The notes beneath the pieces are model-generated. The model was not told the DNA's origin. It did not search any database and saw only the letters and a program-made list of their open reading frames with translations. Below are positions 18,476-28,127 of a stretch of 64,000 nucleotides of DNA, in pieces (within the stretch, counting starts at the first letter, position 1; every line of letters starts with the position of its first letter). Source of the DNA: an uncultured Saprospiraceae bacterium (GTDB taxonomy: Bacteria > Bacteroidota > Bacteroidia > Chitinophagales > Saprospiraceae); contig CALDTZ010000019.1 of the NCBI GenBank assembly GCA_937924805.1, positions 22,525-86,524 of the forward strand, given 5' to 3'. The translations under genes were made by a program, and so were the position numbers.

Positions 18476-20080
18476 TTAAAAGGTATTTGGATTTTTAAAA
18501 ATTCTGTCCCAATTTATGCCATTACCCATACTACCGTTTTTCGTTGAAAACCAAATGACAACCGGTTTTCCTACAATATGATCGTGGGGAACATAACCCC
18601 AAGCCCGACTATCCTCACTATTATGCCTATTATCTCCCATGGCCCAAAAATAATCTTGTTTGAATGTATAGCTTGTAGTTGCTTGACCATTTACTTTTAT
18701 AATATTCCCACTTATTTCTAGATCATTGTTTTCATATACTTGAATAATTCGACGATAGAAAGGCAGATTATCAATTGACAAGTCAATGGTTGCATCTTTT
18801 TTAGGGATCCAAATCGGGCCATAATTATCAACTGTCCAATCGGCAGAAATTTCCTTTTTATGTGGAAATAATTTTATTCCTTCTGCTTTTTGTGGATAAT
18901 TTTTAATAACCGCATTTGGATCTAAAGATTTGATCTTTTCTACTTGTTCTTGATCTAGGAAAAACAATCTTGGTTTCCCAGAAGCATCTGGATAAATATC
19001 ACTATCGTTAATGCCCCAACCATCCAATTTCTTCAAATTAATATTTGGGGTCGAAAAATCAATTACATAGAGGTACTGAAGATGCGTCGGGTTTTCAACA
19101 GGTTGACCATTAATGTATAGTTGTCTATCAATAATTTGCAAACTATCACCAGCTGTACCAACACATCTTTTTATATAGTGATCTTTTTTATCAATTGGAC
19201 GTGTAATAAAATCCTTATTTGCGACCATCTTTTTTAATGACCGATCCCTATTTGCAATTGAAGGATCACGTTTAATTTGACCTACTGTCCAGGATCGTTG
19301 AGCCGTAAGATATACACTATCTCCAACAGGCCAATTAAATACAATCGGATCATTTTTATCAATCGATTCGAGTGCCCATGTTCTTTTGTATGGTAAAGAT
19401 GGACTTTCAAAATAAGACTCTTTATTTAAAAATGGAATTCGATTATGTAATAAGGGAACCATGGCTACTGTCATGGGTGGTCTAATACCATAATGCGCTT
19501 TTGAAACAAATAGATAATCACCGACTAGTAAAGACCCTTCCATTGAAGGTGTTGGAATTACGAAAGCTTCAACTAAAAACATCCGAATTAAAGCAGCAGC
19601 AAAAACAGCAAATATGATAGATTCACCCCATTCTCTAAAACCAGACTTTTTATATGGATTTGCTTCGATAAGTTTTCTTAAGCCACGTTCATCTTTTGCT
19701 TCTCTTGCTTGAATGATACGGTCATTATATGCTTGCTCGTTTGTAAAGTTTGGACCTAAATATTTATATTTCTCACTCTTCGAAATTGGATAAAAAACAG
19801 CAATTGGGCAAACTACGGCAAGAAAACTATCTACCCAACTAAATTTACCAAACGATCTTACTAAATCAACCATTAATCCTGCAAATACAAAAAAATTGAT
19901 AATGGGTACTAGCAGTAATACCGCTCTCCATTTGGGTCTACCAATAATTCCATTTGCTTCAGCAAAATTCAAACCTGGAATTAAACCTTTACTTGATTCA
20001 ACATTTGCTTTAGGAAATACTAAATAAAAGGAAAGACTAATTAGAATATAATGAATGATAAAAAGGATGAATACTGTCAC
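18476..20080 (-). CDS. lepB: Signal peptidase I (large Bacteroidota form)
   Basis: This inner-membrane serine protease removes signal peptides from Sec-exported proteins. The N-terminal ~110 residues hold three hydrophobic segments, then a transmembrane anchor at about 152-172 leads into the catalytic domain. Box B is PTPSMEGSLLVGD with nucleophile Ser179. Box D is YIKRCVGTAGD with general base Lys304, and box E is GDNRHNSEDSRAWG near residue 495. At 534 residues it is much longer than E. coli LepB (324), because of an insert of ~100 residues between Ser and Lys and another of ~150 before box E. The start is GTG at 20080; no ATG lies before residue 70, and a good promoter element sits just upstream. 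Confidence 0.93.
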   Translation of the reverse strand: MTVFILFIIHYILISLSFYLVFPKANVESSKGLIPGLNFAEANGIIGRPKWRAVLLLVPIINFFVFAGLMVDLVRSFGKFSWVDSFLAVVCPIAVFYPISKSEKYKYLGPNFTNEQAYNDRIIQAREAKDERGLRKLIEANPYKKSGFREWGESIIFAVFAAALIRMFLVEAFVIPTPSMEGSLLVGDYLFVSKAHYGIRPPMTVAMVPLLHNRIPFLNKESYFESPSLPYKRTWALESIDKNDPIVFNWPVGDSVYLTAQRSWTVGQIKRDPSIANRDRSLKKMVANKDFITRPIDKKDHYIKRCVGTAGDSLQIIDRQLYINGQPVENPTHLQYLYVIDFSTPNINLKKLDGWGINDSDIYPDASGKPRLFFLDQEQVEKIKSLDPNAVIKNYPQKAEGIKLFPHKKEISADWTVDNYGPIWIPKKDATIDLSIDNLPFYRRIIQVYENNDLEISGNIIKVNGQATTSYTFKQDYFWAMGDNRHNSEDSRAWGYVPHDHIVGKPVVIWFSTKNGSMGNGINWDRIFKNPNTF

Positions 20081-20101
20081 AGTAATATTTTATTTGAAAT
20101 C

Positions 20102-20109
20102 CAAAGATA
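20102..20109 (-). promoter_or_regulatory. Promoter -7 element for lepB
   Basis: On the minus strand this reads TATCTTTG, an exact TAnnTTTG match, about 21 nt before the GTG start. It supports transcription of lepB separate from the PorP gene upstream. Confidence 0.55.
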
Positions 20110-20189
20110 GTAAAGTACACAAGTATTTTGCTTGAAAAAAACCAAGGGATTCGATGAAGGCACAATTAAAATATACGAGTGAACAAGAA

Positions 20190-21128
20190 TTAATAATTAT
20201 AACTAATAAATAACTCTAGACCAGGTCCAGTTCCTCTTAGTGTTGATGTAATATTAATATTACCAAGCGCTCCGATTCGTAAATAACCATCCCTTGAACC
20301 GATATCATTTACAATGTAACCACCTTGAACAAATATATCATTGATCGTTGAATAAGACAATGCTGCCCAAAATTTACGATCCATTTCGTATTTCACATTT
20401 AGTAAAATATCTAATATTTGTGGAGCTGTAAAATTAACCAATACAGAAGGTTCAAAATAACTATCAATATTGTAAATCTTTGTTCCGATCTGACCATAAA
20501 TGTGGGTTCGTCGTTCAAAGTCATTATTTTGTATCAATAGATTTGTACTTACTGCTTGTAAAAAAGAAAGGCCAGCGTAAAAGCTATTACCGTTATATGG
20601 TCGATTGTTGGATATATAGGAAAACCCTCCACCTAAAGCAGGATAAATGGCTGATTGTCGAGTTGCAAGTAATAATGGATCACCTCCTTCTCTATAAACT
20701 TCATCCGTTGGATCAAAACCAAACTGAGAAACCCTTGCTTTTATTCCAAATGCCAATTGATCTCGTCTAAAAAGTAATTGTTTTAACTTGTATGCATAGT
20801 TTAAAACCAAACTATTATTTGTGATTGGCCCTGCTTTGTCTGAATAAATAGCTCCACCAAGACTCATATTGTAATCTGACAATGGAAACTCAGCACCAGC
20901 ATAAATAAGCCTTGGTGATTTCTTAGCACCAATGCCTAGCCATTGTTGACGATAATACATTGTATACGAAGCTTCATCTCCAGTGGCAGTAAAAGCTGGG
21001 TTCCAGATATCTTTTGTTTCCGCAAATGCACTAGCATAAGGAAATTGTTGTGCTTCAACTGAATTCGAAAAAATCAAACCAAGAATAAATAAACCAGCGT
21101 GTGTTATTGATCGTAATAAATTGTTCAT
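20190..21128 (-). CDS. PorP/SprF-family type IX secretion outer-membrane protein
   Basis: This 312-residue outer-membrane barrel has a signal peptide ending near SVEAQQ. The mature N-terminus FPYASAFAETKDIWNPAFTA carries the NPAxTG-like signature of PorP/SprF. It continues with SYTMYYRQQWLGI, AGAEFPL and SLGGAIYSDKAGP, all standard for the family. In Flavobacterium, SprF is needed for secretion of the adhesin SprB encoded directly upstream. Here the gene starts 2 nt after the stop of a giant protein with a type B sorting domain, which is the same arrangement. The inferred job is to help export or hold that specific cargo. Confidence 0.9.
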   Translation of the reverse strand: MNNLLRSITHAGLFILGLIFSNSVEAQQFPYASAFAETKDIWNPAFTATGDEASYTMYYRQQWLGIGAKKSPRLIYAGAEFPLSDYNMSLGGAIYSDKAGPITNNSLVLNYAYKLKQLLFRRDQLAFGIKARVSQFGFDPTDEVYREGGDPLLLATRQSAIYPALGGGFSYISNNRPYNGNSFYAGLSFLQAVSTNLLIQNNDFERRTHIYGQIGTKIYNIDSYFEPSVLVNFTAPQILDILLNVKYEMDRKFWAALSYSTINDIFVQGGYIVNDIGSRDGYLRIGALGNINITSTLRGTGPGLELFISYNY

Positions 21129-21130
21129 AA

Positions 21131-24100
21131 TTAATTCTCTCTGGTAATGGTAATTGTGTTCTTAATGGTAAAATCGGCAAAGGTCAAAATATAATAATAC
21201 GTATCTGCAGGTAATCGATCACCTCCACTGGTACCATCCCAAAGCTCTCCATTTAATTGATACCCATCTTGTTCATAAACAATATTTCCCCAACGATTAA
21301 ATATTACCAATTTACTATTTGGAAATGCTTCTAATCCATCAAAAATGAGCTGATCATTTATACCATCGTCATTCGGTGTGATAATGGTAACTCCTTGCAC
21401 TAAATCTTCAGGATTTTGCAATACACAAATATCTACATACTCCTCATACGTGCACCCATTAACGTCTGTGATTACGACATTAAATCGAGTGGAATCTGTA
21501 ATGGAAGCCATAGGATTCCCTATTGTATTAGAACCTAAAATAGATGTTGCATTATCCCATAAGTATTCATTACCACCAAAAGCAAATAAAGAGAATGGTA
21601 AACCTTCTATTACACAGCTATCCTCCATTATACCATATTCTGCCTCTGGGAAAACGACGACATCAATCGTACCAATACCTTCATTTCCTGGGCAATCATC
21701 ATAAACCCTTACCGTATAGGTTACATTTTCATAAGGTACTGCTATTGGGTTTGAAATATTATCTGCAGTTAATGTTATACTATTATCCCACTCAAAATTA
21801 GGTCCGCCACCGATAACTTCTAGTTGGATAGAATCTCCAAAACAGATTTCTGGTGAATCTGGAAAAACAGTAATATCCGTAATTGGCGTCGAAAAGTATA
21901 CATTTATAGTATCTTGATCCGTACAACCTTCATTCGTTACTTGCAAGATATACTCGACTTCACCTTCAATACTTCCATCTGCACTTAAAGAAACGGTCGG
22001 GTCTTGGCTTCCTGAGTTACTTCCATTAATCCAAAAGTAGTTTTCATAATCACCTGTTCCATCTAAGATAATATCATTGCCAGGGCATAATATTTGATCA
22101 TCACCTAAATCTAACGCATCTACTGATCCTGTATTAACAACTGTAAAAAAGGTGTCTTTACATTCGCCAGCTCCAACAATAACATAATAATCACCGCCAA
22201 AGTTTGTTTCATAAAAATCATCTTCTTCACCAATGATTTCCTCATTTTCAAAATACCATTGATACGAATAATTACCTTTTTCTGAAATTGCATTAATACG
22301 AATATCTTCTCCAGAACATATAAATAGAGAATCTTCCCAGATAACCTGTGGAGCATTCGCTAAACTAATCGTTATTGAAGCAGCAGAAGTACAATCGGGA
22401 TCATTCAAATAAATTTCAACACTGACTTCCGTAAAGGTTCCAATTAGATCATTGGCATCCAAGGTAAATTGATTACCACTAATACCTAATTGGGGCTCAG
22501 AATCAATGTACCAAATATGTGTATAACCATCTATGCCTGTATTAAATGCAAATTCATCTGTAGTACATATTGTTGTATCTTGACCAAGGGAAATATCCGG
22601 TGGATCAGAAAATGCAATGACAATTGAATCTGTATGAACACAATCTGCATTTTGATCTTCAGCTGTTAAATAATAGGTACCTGGTTCTGTTGCAAATTGT
22701 GTAATTGTAGTACCTATAATAGTAGGATCATTTTCATATGTCCAAGAAAATGATCCTGGAAATGAACCGGTACTTGCCGGATCTTCTGTAAAAGTTAAGG
22801 AAACGCCACCATTTATTGTTTCACATGCAAATAAAGTATCGACTCCGTCATTGATATTAAAAAAGAAATCAACAATTTGAAGAGATACTTCTTTTGTCGT
22901 AGTACATGTCCCATTATCGGCAACTAAACTATAATTACCTTCTTCTGTTAATGTTATCGTCGAATTGGTCTCACCATTTAAAATACCACTTCCGGCACCA
23001 TCTTTATACCATTGATAAGTGACCCCGGACTCGCTATCTGTCTCTAGTATATAAGGTTCACCTAAGCATCCAAACTGGGTTTCAGGACCTAGGTCTACAT
23101 TTGGAGCGGGTATCGTATTTATAAAAATAGTATCATATTCAATACAATTTGTTTCTTCATGTATGTTTTCTGCAACATAATAGCCTTCTCCCATAAACTC
23201 AATAACTTGACCTATTTCTGCAAAGCTTATAGAATTAAGATCCTCACCAAATAACCAAGCTGAATTACCTCCTAAAGCACTAAATGTAATTTGAAGATTA
23301 TCACCTTCACATAAGGAGGTATCAGGAATAGCAATATCTACTGGATATGAATCAGCAAATGACATTTCAAATGAATCCAAGGTTGTGCAGCCCGTTCCAT
23401 TATCAGTGACTAAGACATCATAGGTTTGTGCCGCTGGCCCAGGATAAAAAGGGTTATCATTACTTATTATTTGACCAAATTCATTTCTCCATTCGTATTC
23501 GTATTGCAGATTACTAAATGTATTACTGATAAATATATCTTGGGCATCCCCTTGACAGGGAAAGGGTTCATTTAAAACAAGATTTACATCAGGCCTTTGT
23601 GCTGCAAAAATCTCCATTTCATCACTTGCCATACATCCAGGATTACCTATAGTTGCGGTGAGGGTTCCACCTTCATAAATTGGCAACAGATTGTCATTTG
23701 GACCGGAATCATCTACTAAACTTGGATTACTAGAAAGTGTCCATTCTATTTCAAAAGCATTTGTATTGACAAAAGCTATAATATTTAGAAAATCAGTTGC
23801 TGGGTTTGGAGGTGATGAAAGACATAATGTTGAGTCAATTCCAATAAATATTTCTGGTTGGTCTATGAATTCAACAAATATTTCTTTTTGAACTACACAA
23901 CCTTCCTGTGTTGTAATATTTACGTAATAAGTTTGTTGGGTAGTAACATTCAAGATCGGATCATTTCCAACGACAAGAAGATTTTGGTCTAACCATTCAT
24001 AAGAGATATTAGGAAATAATTCAGGATCAAAACCGACATTTGCATCTAGATCTAACTGGTCAACACCACAACCTATGGTATCGGAAGCCAGTGTCGCCGT

Positions 24101-27100
24101 TGGTACTGGAATATGGTCGACTTTTACGGTATCAAATGTTGTACATCCACCGCCTAAGGCATCGGTTACTTCTACATAATATTCTCCTACATTAAATGCA
24201 TCTATTCCTGAAAAAGTGGTTAAGGTACTATCTGTATCAAAACTAAAAGTCCAATCATACGTGTATAAGGAACCAATTGGTGCATTCGTTTCTAAAAATA
24301 TGCCTTCATTTTCACAAGATATTGTATCGTTAAACATTACATCTGGTGAACTCGTTAAAACAACGATCACTGTGGCATTATCGGTACAACCATTGTCATC
24401 CACAATGACTTGATAATTTCCTGACATCGTCGGAATAAATGGATTATCTGTACCTAAAATATTACTTGGATCACCAACTAAAAACCACGAATAAGTTAAT
24501 GTCGATGGATCATTCGCGTTCGTTTCGACAAAGACTTCTAGTACCTCGTTGTCACAGCCTGTAATTTCTGGATTAATTATATCTGCAACAAAAGTACTGT
24601 TTGCGGAAATTGTACCAAATTCTCCCGTATTTACTGGACAAGATCCATTATTATTAACCCATACAGAATACAAAGAACCGTCTAACAATCCTGAAAATTG
24701 ATTCGAAGATTGATATGAAAGGCCATTATTTATACTATACTCGTATCCCATTATATTTGGAGAAATTACGATTTGTCCATCTGAAGCACCACATGTCAAT
24801 GGAGGGATTACTTGCACATTAGAAACGAAAGGTTCTTTTAGTGGAGTAATAAATTCTAGAGGCGGCGTCAGTTCACAATCTTCCCCAACAATCTCAGCTT
24901 CGATAATAATTGGGATTCCACCTGTAGGAATATTATTTACAATAACCGTTTGTGGACTGCTAGAGATAATAAACGTCTGTCCAAAAATCTCAAGTGTCGT
25001 TGCACCTGGAGGAACACTTGAATAAGAAACTTCAAATTCTTGCGAATAAAAGTCGGTATCAAAAGCAACACAATCAGGTGCATCAATAGGGACGAGACTA
25101 TTTATTGTACATCCGCAATTACAATCAATCTCTACTGATTCTCCAAACATGCAAGCATTGTAATTAAAAAGCCCTGGAAAAAAAGTGGGTGGTCTACCTT
25201 CATAATTGACTTGTATAGATACGGTAAGTGTCGCATTTTCCATTCCAGGTCCATTTGCCTCAAATGCTAACACACACAATCCATCTACACCGGGATCATA
25301 ACCAACAGGAAAATCTGTTTCATCATATGTTTTTGTGCCATTAGAAGTCCAATTCGCAATTGGGAATAAGGTCGGTTGTTGACATGATTCATCCCGAAAT
25401 CGAACCGCCAATTGATTTTGCGATCCCGAATAACCATTTATAGTCACTGTAACCGTAAATGTTGGCAAATTCAATGGTTCATCAGGTCTACATGAGACAT
25501 CCAAAGGATCTAACCTAGAACCAATACCAGGTTCACCATTAAACGTTACGTCAAACATATTCATTGGAATAGTACAAGTTTCATCCGGTACCGACTCAAT
25601 ATCAAACGCAACAACCGGTGTTGCATAATATAAAACATCTGGATCCAATGAAGCACAGTCAAAATTTGTTTGAAGTCCATCAATTCCATTATTCGGTTCT
25701 AAAATGGTATTCAAAGGATTTGCTATCGCTCCATTTACTGTTGCAGCTAATACTTCTGTATCAAGGGTCGTTTCATTATTTACAATAGAACTAACGGGTT
25801 GTCCTTCAGTAATCCACCAGCCAACGACATTTCCCTCTTCCATAATATTTGAAGGTGCACTCAATTCCATATCAAAATTAGAATTATCACAAGGAGAAAC
25901 ATTCACTTCAGCTGGCCCAGTAGATGGAGAAACGACAACGGTTAATTCAGTTCTACAATCCGTATTATATTCATTGGCATCGCCTAAATAAAAAGTATAC
26001 GTTCCAGCTACCATATTATTTAATTCACCATCATTGGAACCAATCGTCGGAGTAAATGTCTGAGTACCACCTGCTAATCGGACGCCAGCATCACCAATAT
26101 CTGAATACCAACTGTAACATGATGATAGTGCTTGAAAAGTAGGTGCTTCATCACCGATACAAATTTCAAATATTCGATCTGTATCTGGATTTGCAAATTC
26201 TGCTGATAAATCCCTAGCACATAAATAGGATCTACACTCCTTTAAGACTTCATTTATTTTTTTAAACTGACAAGGAGAAAAAGCTTCTCTACATCCTTGA
26301 CGGCTATTATAACTCATTATATTTTGTTGAAGTACCGTAGAGACAAATCCTGGCACTATTGGGTCTCCATCATTCGGTGATATTGTCAAATTTGTAACTG
26401 GTAACGCATTTTCAACTGCATGACAATTAAAGGCAATAGGATCAAATACACAAGCAGTTCCTCCTTCAATAAAACATCCTGTCGTCGTTTCACAACTACT
26501 TGAACAACCACCAAAACTCATCGCTGGAGTTGGCCATGTATCACAAATACCATCACCATCAATTAAACAATCCAAATTATTAGGGTTATCTCCTGGTTGG
26601 TCTGAAGCATCACCATTATCTCCAATACCATCCGAATGTGTATGGTATAAACCAAAGTAGTGTCCTAATTCATGTTCTAATGTCGTATTTACATTTGGAA
26701 TAGCTGTCGAATATTTCATGTAGGAATAATCTCTACTACACGGGGTTGGAGCAAACCCTAAGGTACCAAAACCGGTATGATCACCGTCAAAACCACCAAC
26801 AAAATATAAATTCAAACTATTCAATACATCAAAACTTGCAGAAGGCCCAATATCGAATGGAGTTGCATCTGTATCAGCTTCTTGAAAATTAAAGTCGTAG
26901 TAATCTTGATTTTCGACTCGATTTATTGCTACAATAAAAAATTCAATTTCAGCGTATTGATAATAATCATTGACTTGATTCACTTTGGCCATAATATCAA
27001 TATCATCCAAAGGTTCAAATCCTGTACCGCCTAAATAATTTGCACCCGTCCATGCATTATCCTCGAATACCGTAATATTTAATGGAACTCTATATTTTGA

Positions 27101-27415
27101 ACAATCGAATTCTAGCGGATCGATGAGACATGCATTATCAAAATTATTCATCCCGTTATTCGAAGATTCTGGAGTCCATCCTGCTGTTCCAAAACCTTCC
27201 TTTAAGGATGTACATGTAGTACATGGTGCATGATTTGAATTATTAATAGCTTCAAATCCACATGAAGGTTTTTTTGTCTTATCTTGATTGTTTGCTAAAT
27301 ATTCAAGAATTATATTTTCTTTCTCTGTGGTTGAAAGGGGAGTTTGGGCGAATCCATTTATTGCTATACAAAGCAATAAAATAAATGCCAATGCAGATAT
27401 TCGTTTTTCATTCAT
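21131..27415 (-). CDS. Giant M43 (pappalysin-type) metalloprotease with PKD/Ig-like repeats and T9SS type B sorting domain
   Basis: This is a secreted protein of about 2094 residues. A signal peptide ends near GFAQT. The metalloprotease domain has the zinc motif HELGHYFGLYH at residues 248-258 and the Met-turn NIMSYNSRQGC. A Cys-rich module follows to about residue 768 (CNCGC) and is shared with the other giant protease of this window. From about 800 to 2000 there are some 12-14 Ig/PKD-like domains of 80-90 residues, each with an F/C-x-W pair (for example SYEWLDQN, YQWYKDG). The end, from TPNDDGINDQLIF to IKNTITITREN, is a CHU_C-type T9SS type B domain. ATG 27415 is preferred over an in-frame TTG one codon earlier. 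PorP/SprF follows by 2 nt. Confidence 0.9.
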   Translation of the reverse strand: MNEKRISALAFILLLCIAINGFAQTPLSTTEKENIILEYLANNQDKTKKPSCGFEAINNSNHAPCTTCTSLKEGFGTAGWTPESSNNGMNNFDNACLIDPLEFDCSKYRVPLNITVFEDNAWTGANYLGGTGFEPLDDIDIMAKVNQVNDYYQYAEIEFFIVAINRVENQDYYDFNFQEADTDATPFDIGPSASFDVLNSLNLYFVGGFDGDHTGFGTLGFAPTPCSRDYSYMKYSTAIPNVNTTLEHELGHYFGLYHTHSDGIGDNGDASDQPGDNPNNLDCLIDGDGICDTWPTPAMSFGGCSSSCETTTGCFIEGGTACVFDPIAFNCHAVENALPVTNLTISPNDGDPIVPGFVSTVLQQNIMSYNSRQGCREAFSPCQFKKINEVLKECRSYLCARDLSAEFANPDTDRIFEICIGDEAPTFQALSSCYSWYSDIGDAGVRLAGGTQTFTPTIGSNDGELNNMVAGTYTFYLGDANEYNTDCRTELTVVVSPSTGPAEVNVSPCDNSNFDMELSAPSNIMEEGNVVGWWITEGQPVSSIVNNETTLDTEVLAATVNGAIANPLNTILEPNNGIDGLQTNFDCASLDPDVLYYATPVVAFDIESVPDETCTIPMNMFDVTFNGEPGIGSRLDPLDVSCRPDEPLNLPTFTVTVTINGYSGSQNQLAVRFRDESCQQPTLFPIANWTSNGTKTYDETDFPVGYDPGVDGLCVLAFEANGPGMENATLTVSIQVNYEGRPPTFFPGLFNYNACMFGESVEIDCNCGCTINSLVPIDAPDCVAFDTDFYSQEFEVSYSSVPPGATTLEIFGQTFIISSSPQTVIVNNIPTGGIPIIIEAEIVGEDCELTPPLEFITPLKEPFVSNVQVIPPLTCGASDGQIVISPNIMGYEYSINNGLSYQSSNQFSGLLDGSLYSVWVNNNGSCPVNTGEFGTISANSTFVADIINPEITGCDNEVLEVFVETNANDPSTLTYSWFLVGDPSNILGTDNPFIPTMSGNYQVIVDDNGCTDNATVIVVLTSSPDVMFNDTISCENEGIFLETNAPIGSLYTYDWTFSFDTDSTLTTFSGIDAFNVGEYYVEVTDALGGGCTTFDTVKVDHIPVPTATLASDTIGCGVDQLDLDANVGFDPELFPNISYEWLDQNLLVVGNDPILNVTTQQTYYVNITTQEGCVVQKEIFVEFIDQPEIFIGIDSTLCLSSPPNPATDFLNIIAFVNTNAFEIEWTLSSNPSLVDDSGPNDNLLPIYEGGTLTATIGNPGCMASDEMEIFAAQRPDVNLVLNEPFPCQGDAQDIFISNTFSNLQYEYEWRNEFGQIISNDNPFYPGPAAQTYDVLVTDNGTGCTTLDSFEMSFADSYPVDIAIPDTSLCEGDNLQITFSALGGNSAWLFGEDLNSISFAEIGQVIEFMGEGYYVAENIHEETNCIEYDTIFINTIPAPNVDLGPETQFGCLGEPYILETDSESGVTYQWYKDGAGSGILNGETNSTITLTEEGNYSLVADNGTCTTTKEVSLQIVDFFFNINDGVDTLFACETINGGVSLTFTEDPASTGSFPGSFSWTYENDPTIIGTTITQFATEPGTYYLTAEDQNADCVHTDSIVIAFSDPPDISLGQDTTICTTDEFAFNTGIDGYTHIWYIDSEPQLGISGNQFTLDANDLIGTFTEVSVEIYLNDPDCTSAASITISLANAPQVIWEDSLFICSGEDIRINAISEKGNYSYQWYFENEEIIGEEDDFYETNFGGDYYVIVGAGECKDTFFTVVNTGSVDALDLGDDQILCPGNDIILDGTGDYENYFWINGSNSGSQDPTVSLSADGSIEGEVEYILQVTNEGCTDQDTINVYFSTPITDITVFPDSPEICFGDSIQLEVIGGGPNFEWDNSITLTADNISNPIAVPYENVTYTVRVYDDCPGNEGIGTIDVVVFPEAEYGIMEDSCVIEGLPFSLFAFGGNEYLWDNATSILGSNTIGNPMASITDSTRFNVVITDVNGCTYEEYVDICVLQNPEDLVQGVTIITPNDDGINDQLIFDGLEAFPNSKLVIFNRWGNIVYEQDGYQLNGELWDGTSGGDRLPADTYYYILTFADFTIKNTITITREN

Positions 27416-27458
27416 CAAGTCAATATTGTCTATAATCCTAACTACAAATATTAAAAAA

Positions 27459-28127
27459 TTATATATTTAATACGTTAATAAACGCTGTTTTTAATTCAGA
27501 AATAGCAAATTCAAGTTTCCAGCTTGCACGATTCCGAGTTTCTACATAATTAGAAATCGATCTTATTTGCATGCATGGTATATTCATTTGCCTACAAGCT
27601 AAGAGGAAAGCAGCTCCCTCCATTGATTCAACCTGTACATCTCTATTATTATATACCAATTGATCTAAAGACTGTTGCGTTCCTGTCACTTTATTTACCG
27701 TAATACCTTTAACTTTTTTATAGGTATGCTTAATTGTATGGTCAGAAAGGATACAACCATTAACAAATGGAAATAAATTTGGGTCTTTTAATTCTAATTG
27801 AAAAACATCCGTAAAACTGCCATCCTTTTCTTCAACCCCTAAATCTCCAAAACGGTCCGAATAAATTTCTACAATATCTCCTAAATTAATTGATCGATCA
27901 ATCGCACCTCCTACACCAAACTGAATTGCTAATTCTATACTTTCCGCATGCGGATACCTTGCTAGTCCAAAAGCACAACCAACCATACCTACGCCAGTTA
28001 CTAAAAGGTCGATGGTATGATCTCCAATAGTATAACGAGAAAAACTTTCTTTTTGTGCTTTATCATCTAAATAGGCAAGGATTGGTGCCAATTCAAATGG
28101 GGTAGCGGTGACAACTAAAATATTCAT
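27459..28127 (-). CDS. mqnB: Futalosine hydrolase
   Basis: This 222-residue nucleoside phosphorylase-fold enzyme is expected to cleave futalosine to dehypoxanthine futalosine and hypoxanthine in the futalosine route to menaquinone. Visible features are the N-terminal LVVTATPFELAPIL, TGVGMVGCAFGLARY, FGVGGAID with GDIVEIYSDRFGDLG, and VESMEGAAFLLACR, the Glu-containing nucleoside-binding segment of this family. MTA/SAH nucleosidase is related but lacks the FGDLGVEE-type segment. The start overlaps the stop of the PorV-like gene by ATGA. No other mqn gene is in the window. Confidence 0.88.
   Translation of the reverse strand: MNILVVTATPFELAPILAYLDDKAQKESFSRYTIGDHTIDLLVTGVGMVGCAFGLARYPHAESIELAIQFGVGGAIDRSINLGDIVEIYSDRFGDLGVEEKDGSFTDVFQLELKDPNLFPFVNGCILSDHTIKHTYKKVKGITVNKVTGTQQSLDQLVYNNRDVQVESMEGAAFLLACRQMNIPCMQIRSISNYVETRNRASWKLEFAISELKTAFINVLNI

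Noticed and set aside
21378..21704. 108-codon plus-strand frame inside the giant protease gene
   Set aside because: It is the antisense shadow of a strongly supported coding region; its product has no domain features.
25704..25991. 95-codon plus-strand frame inside the giant protease gene
   Set aside because: Antisense shadow of the Cys-rich module; Ser/Thr/Val bias reflects the opposite strand.
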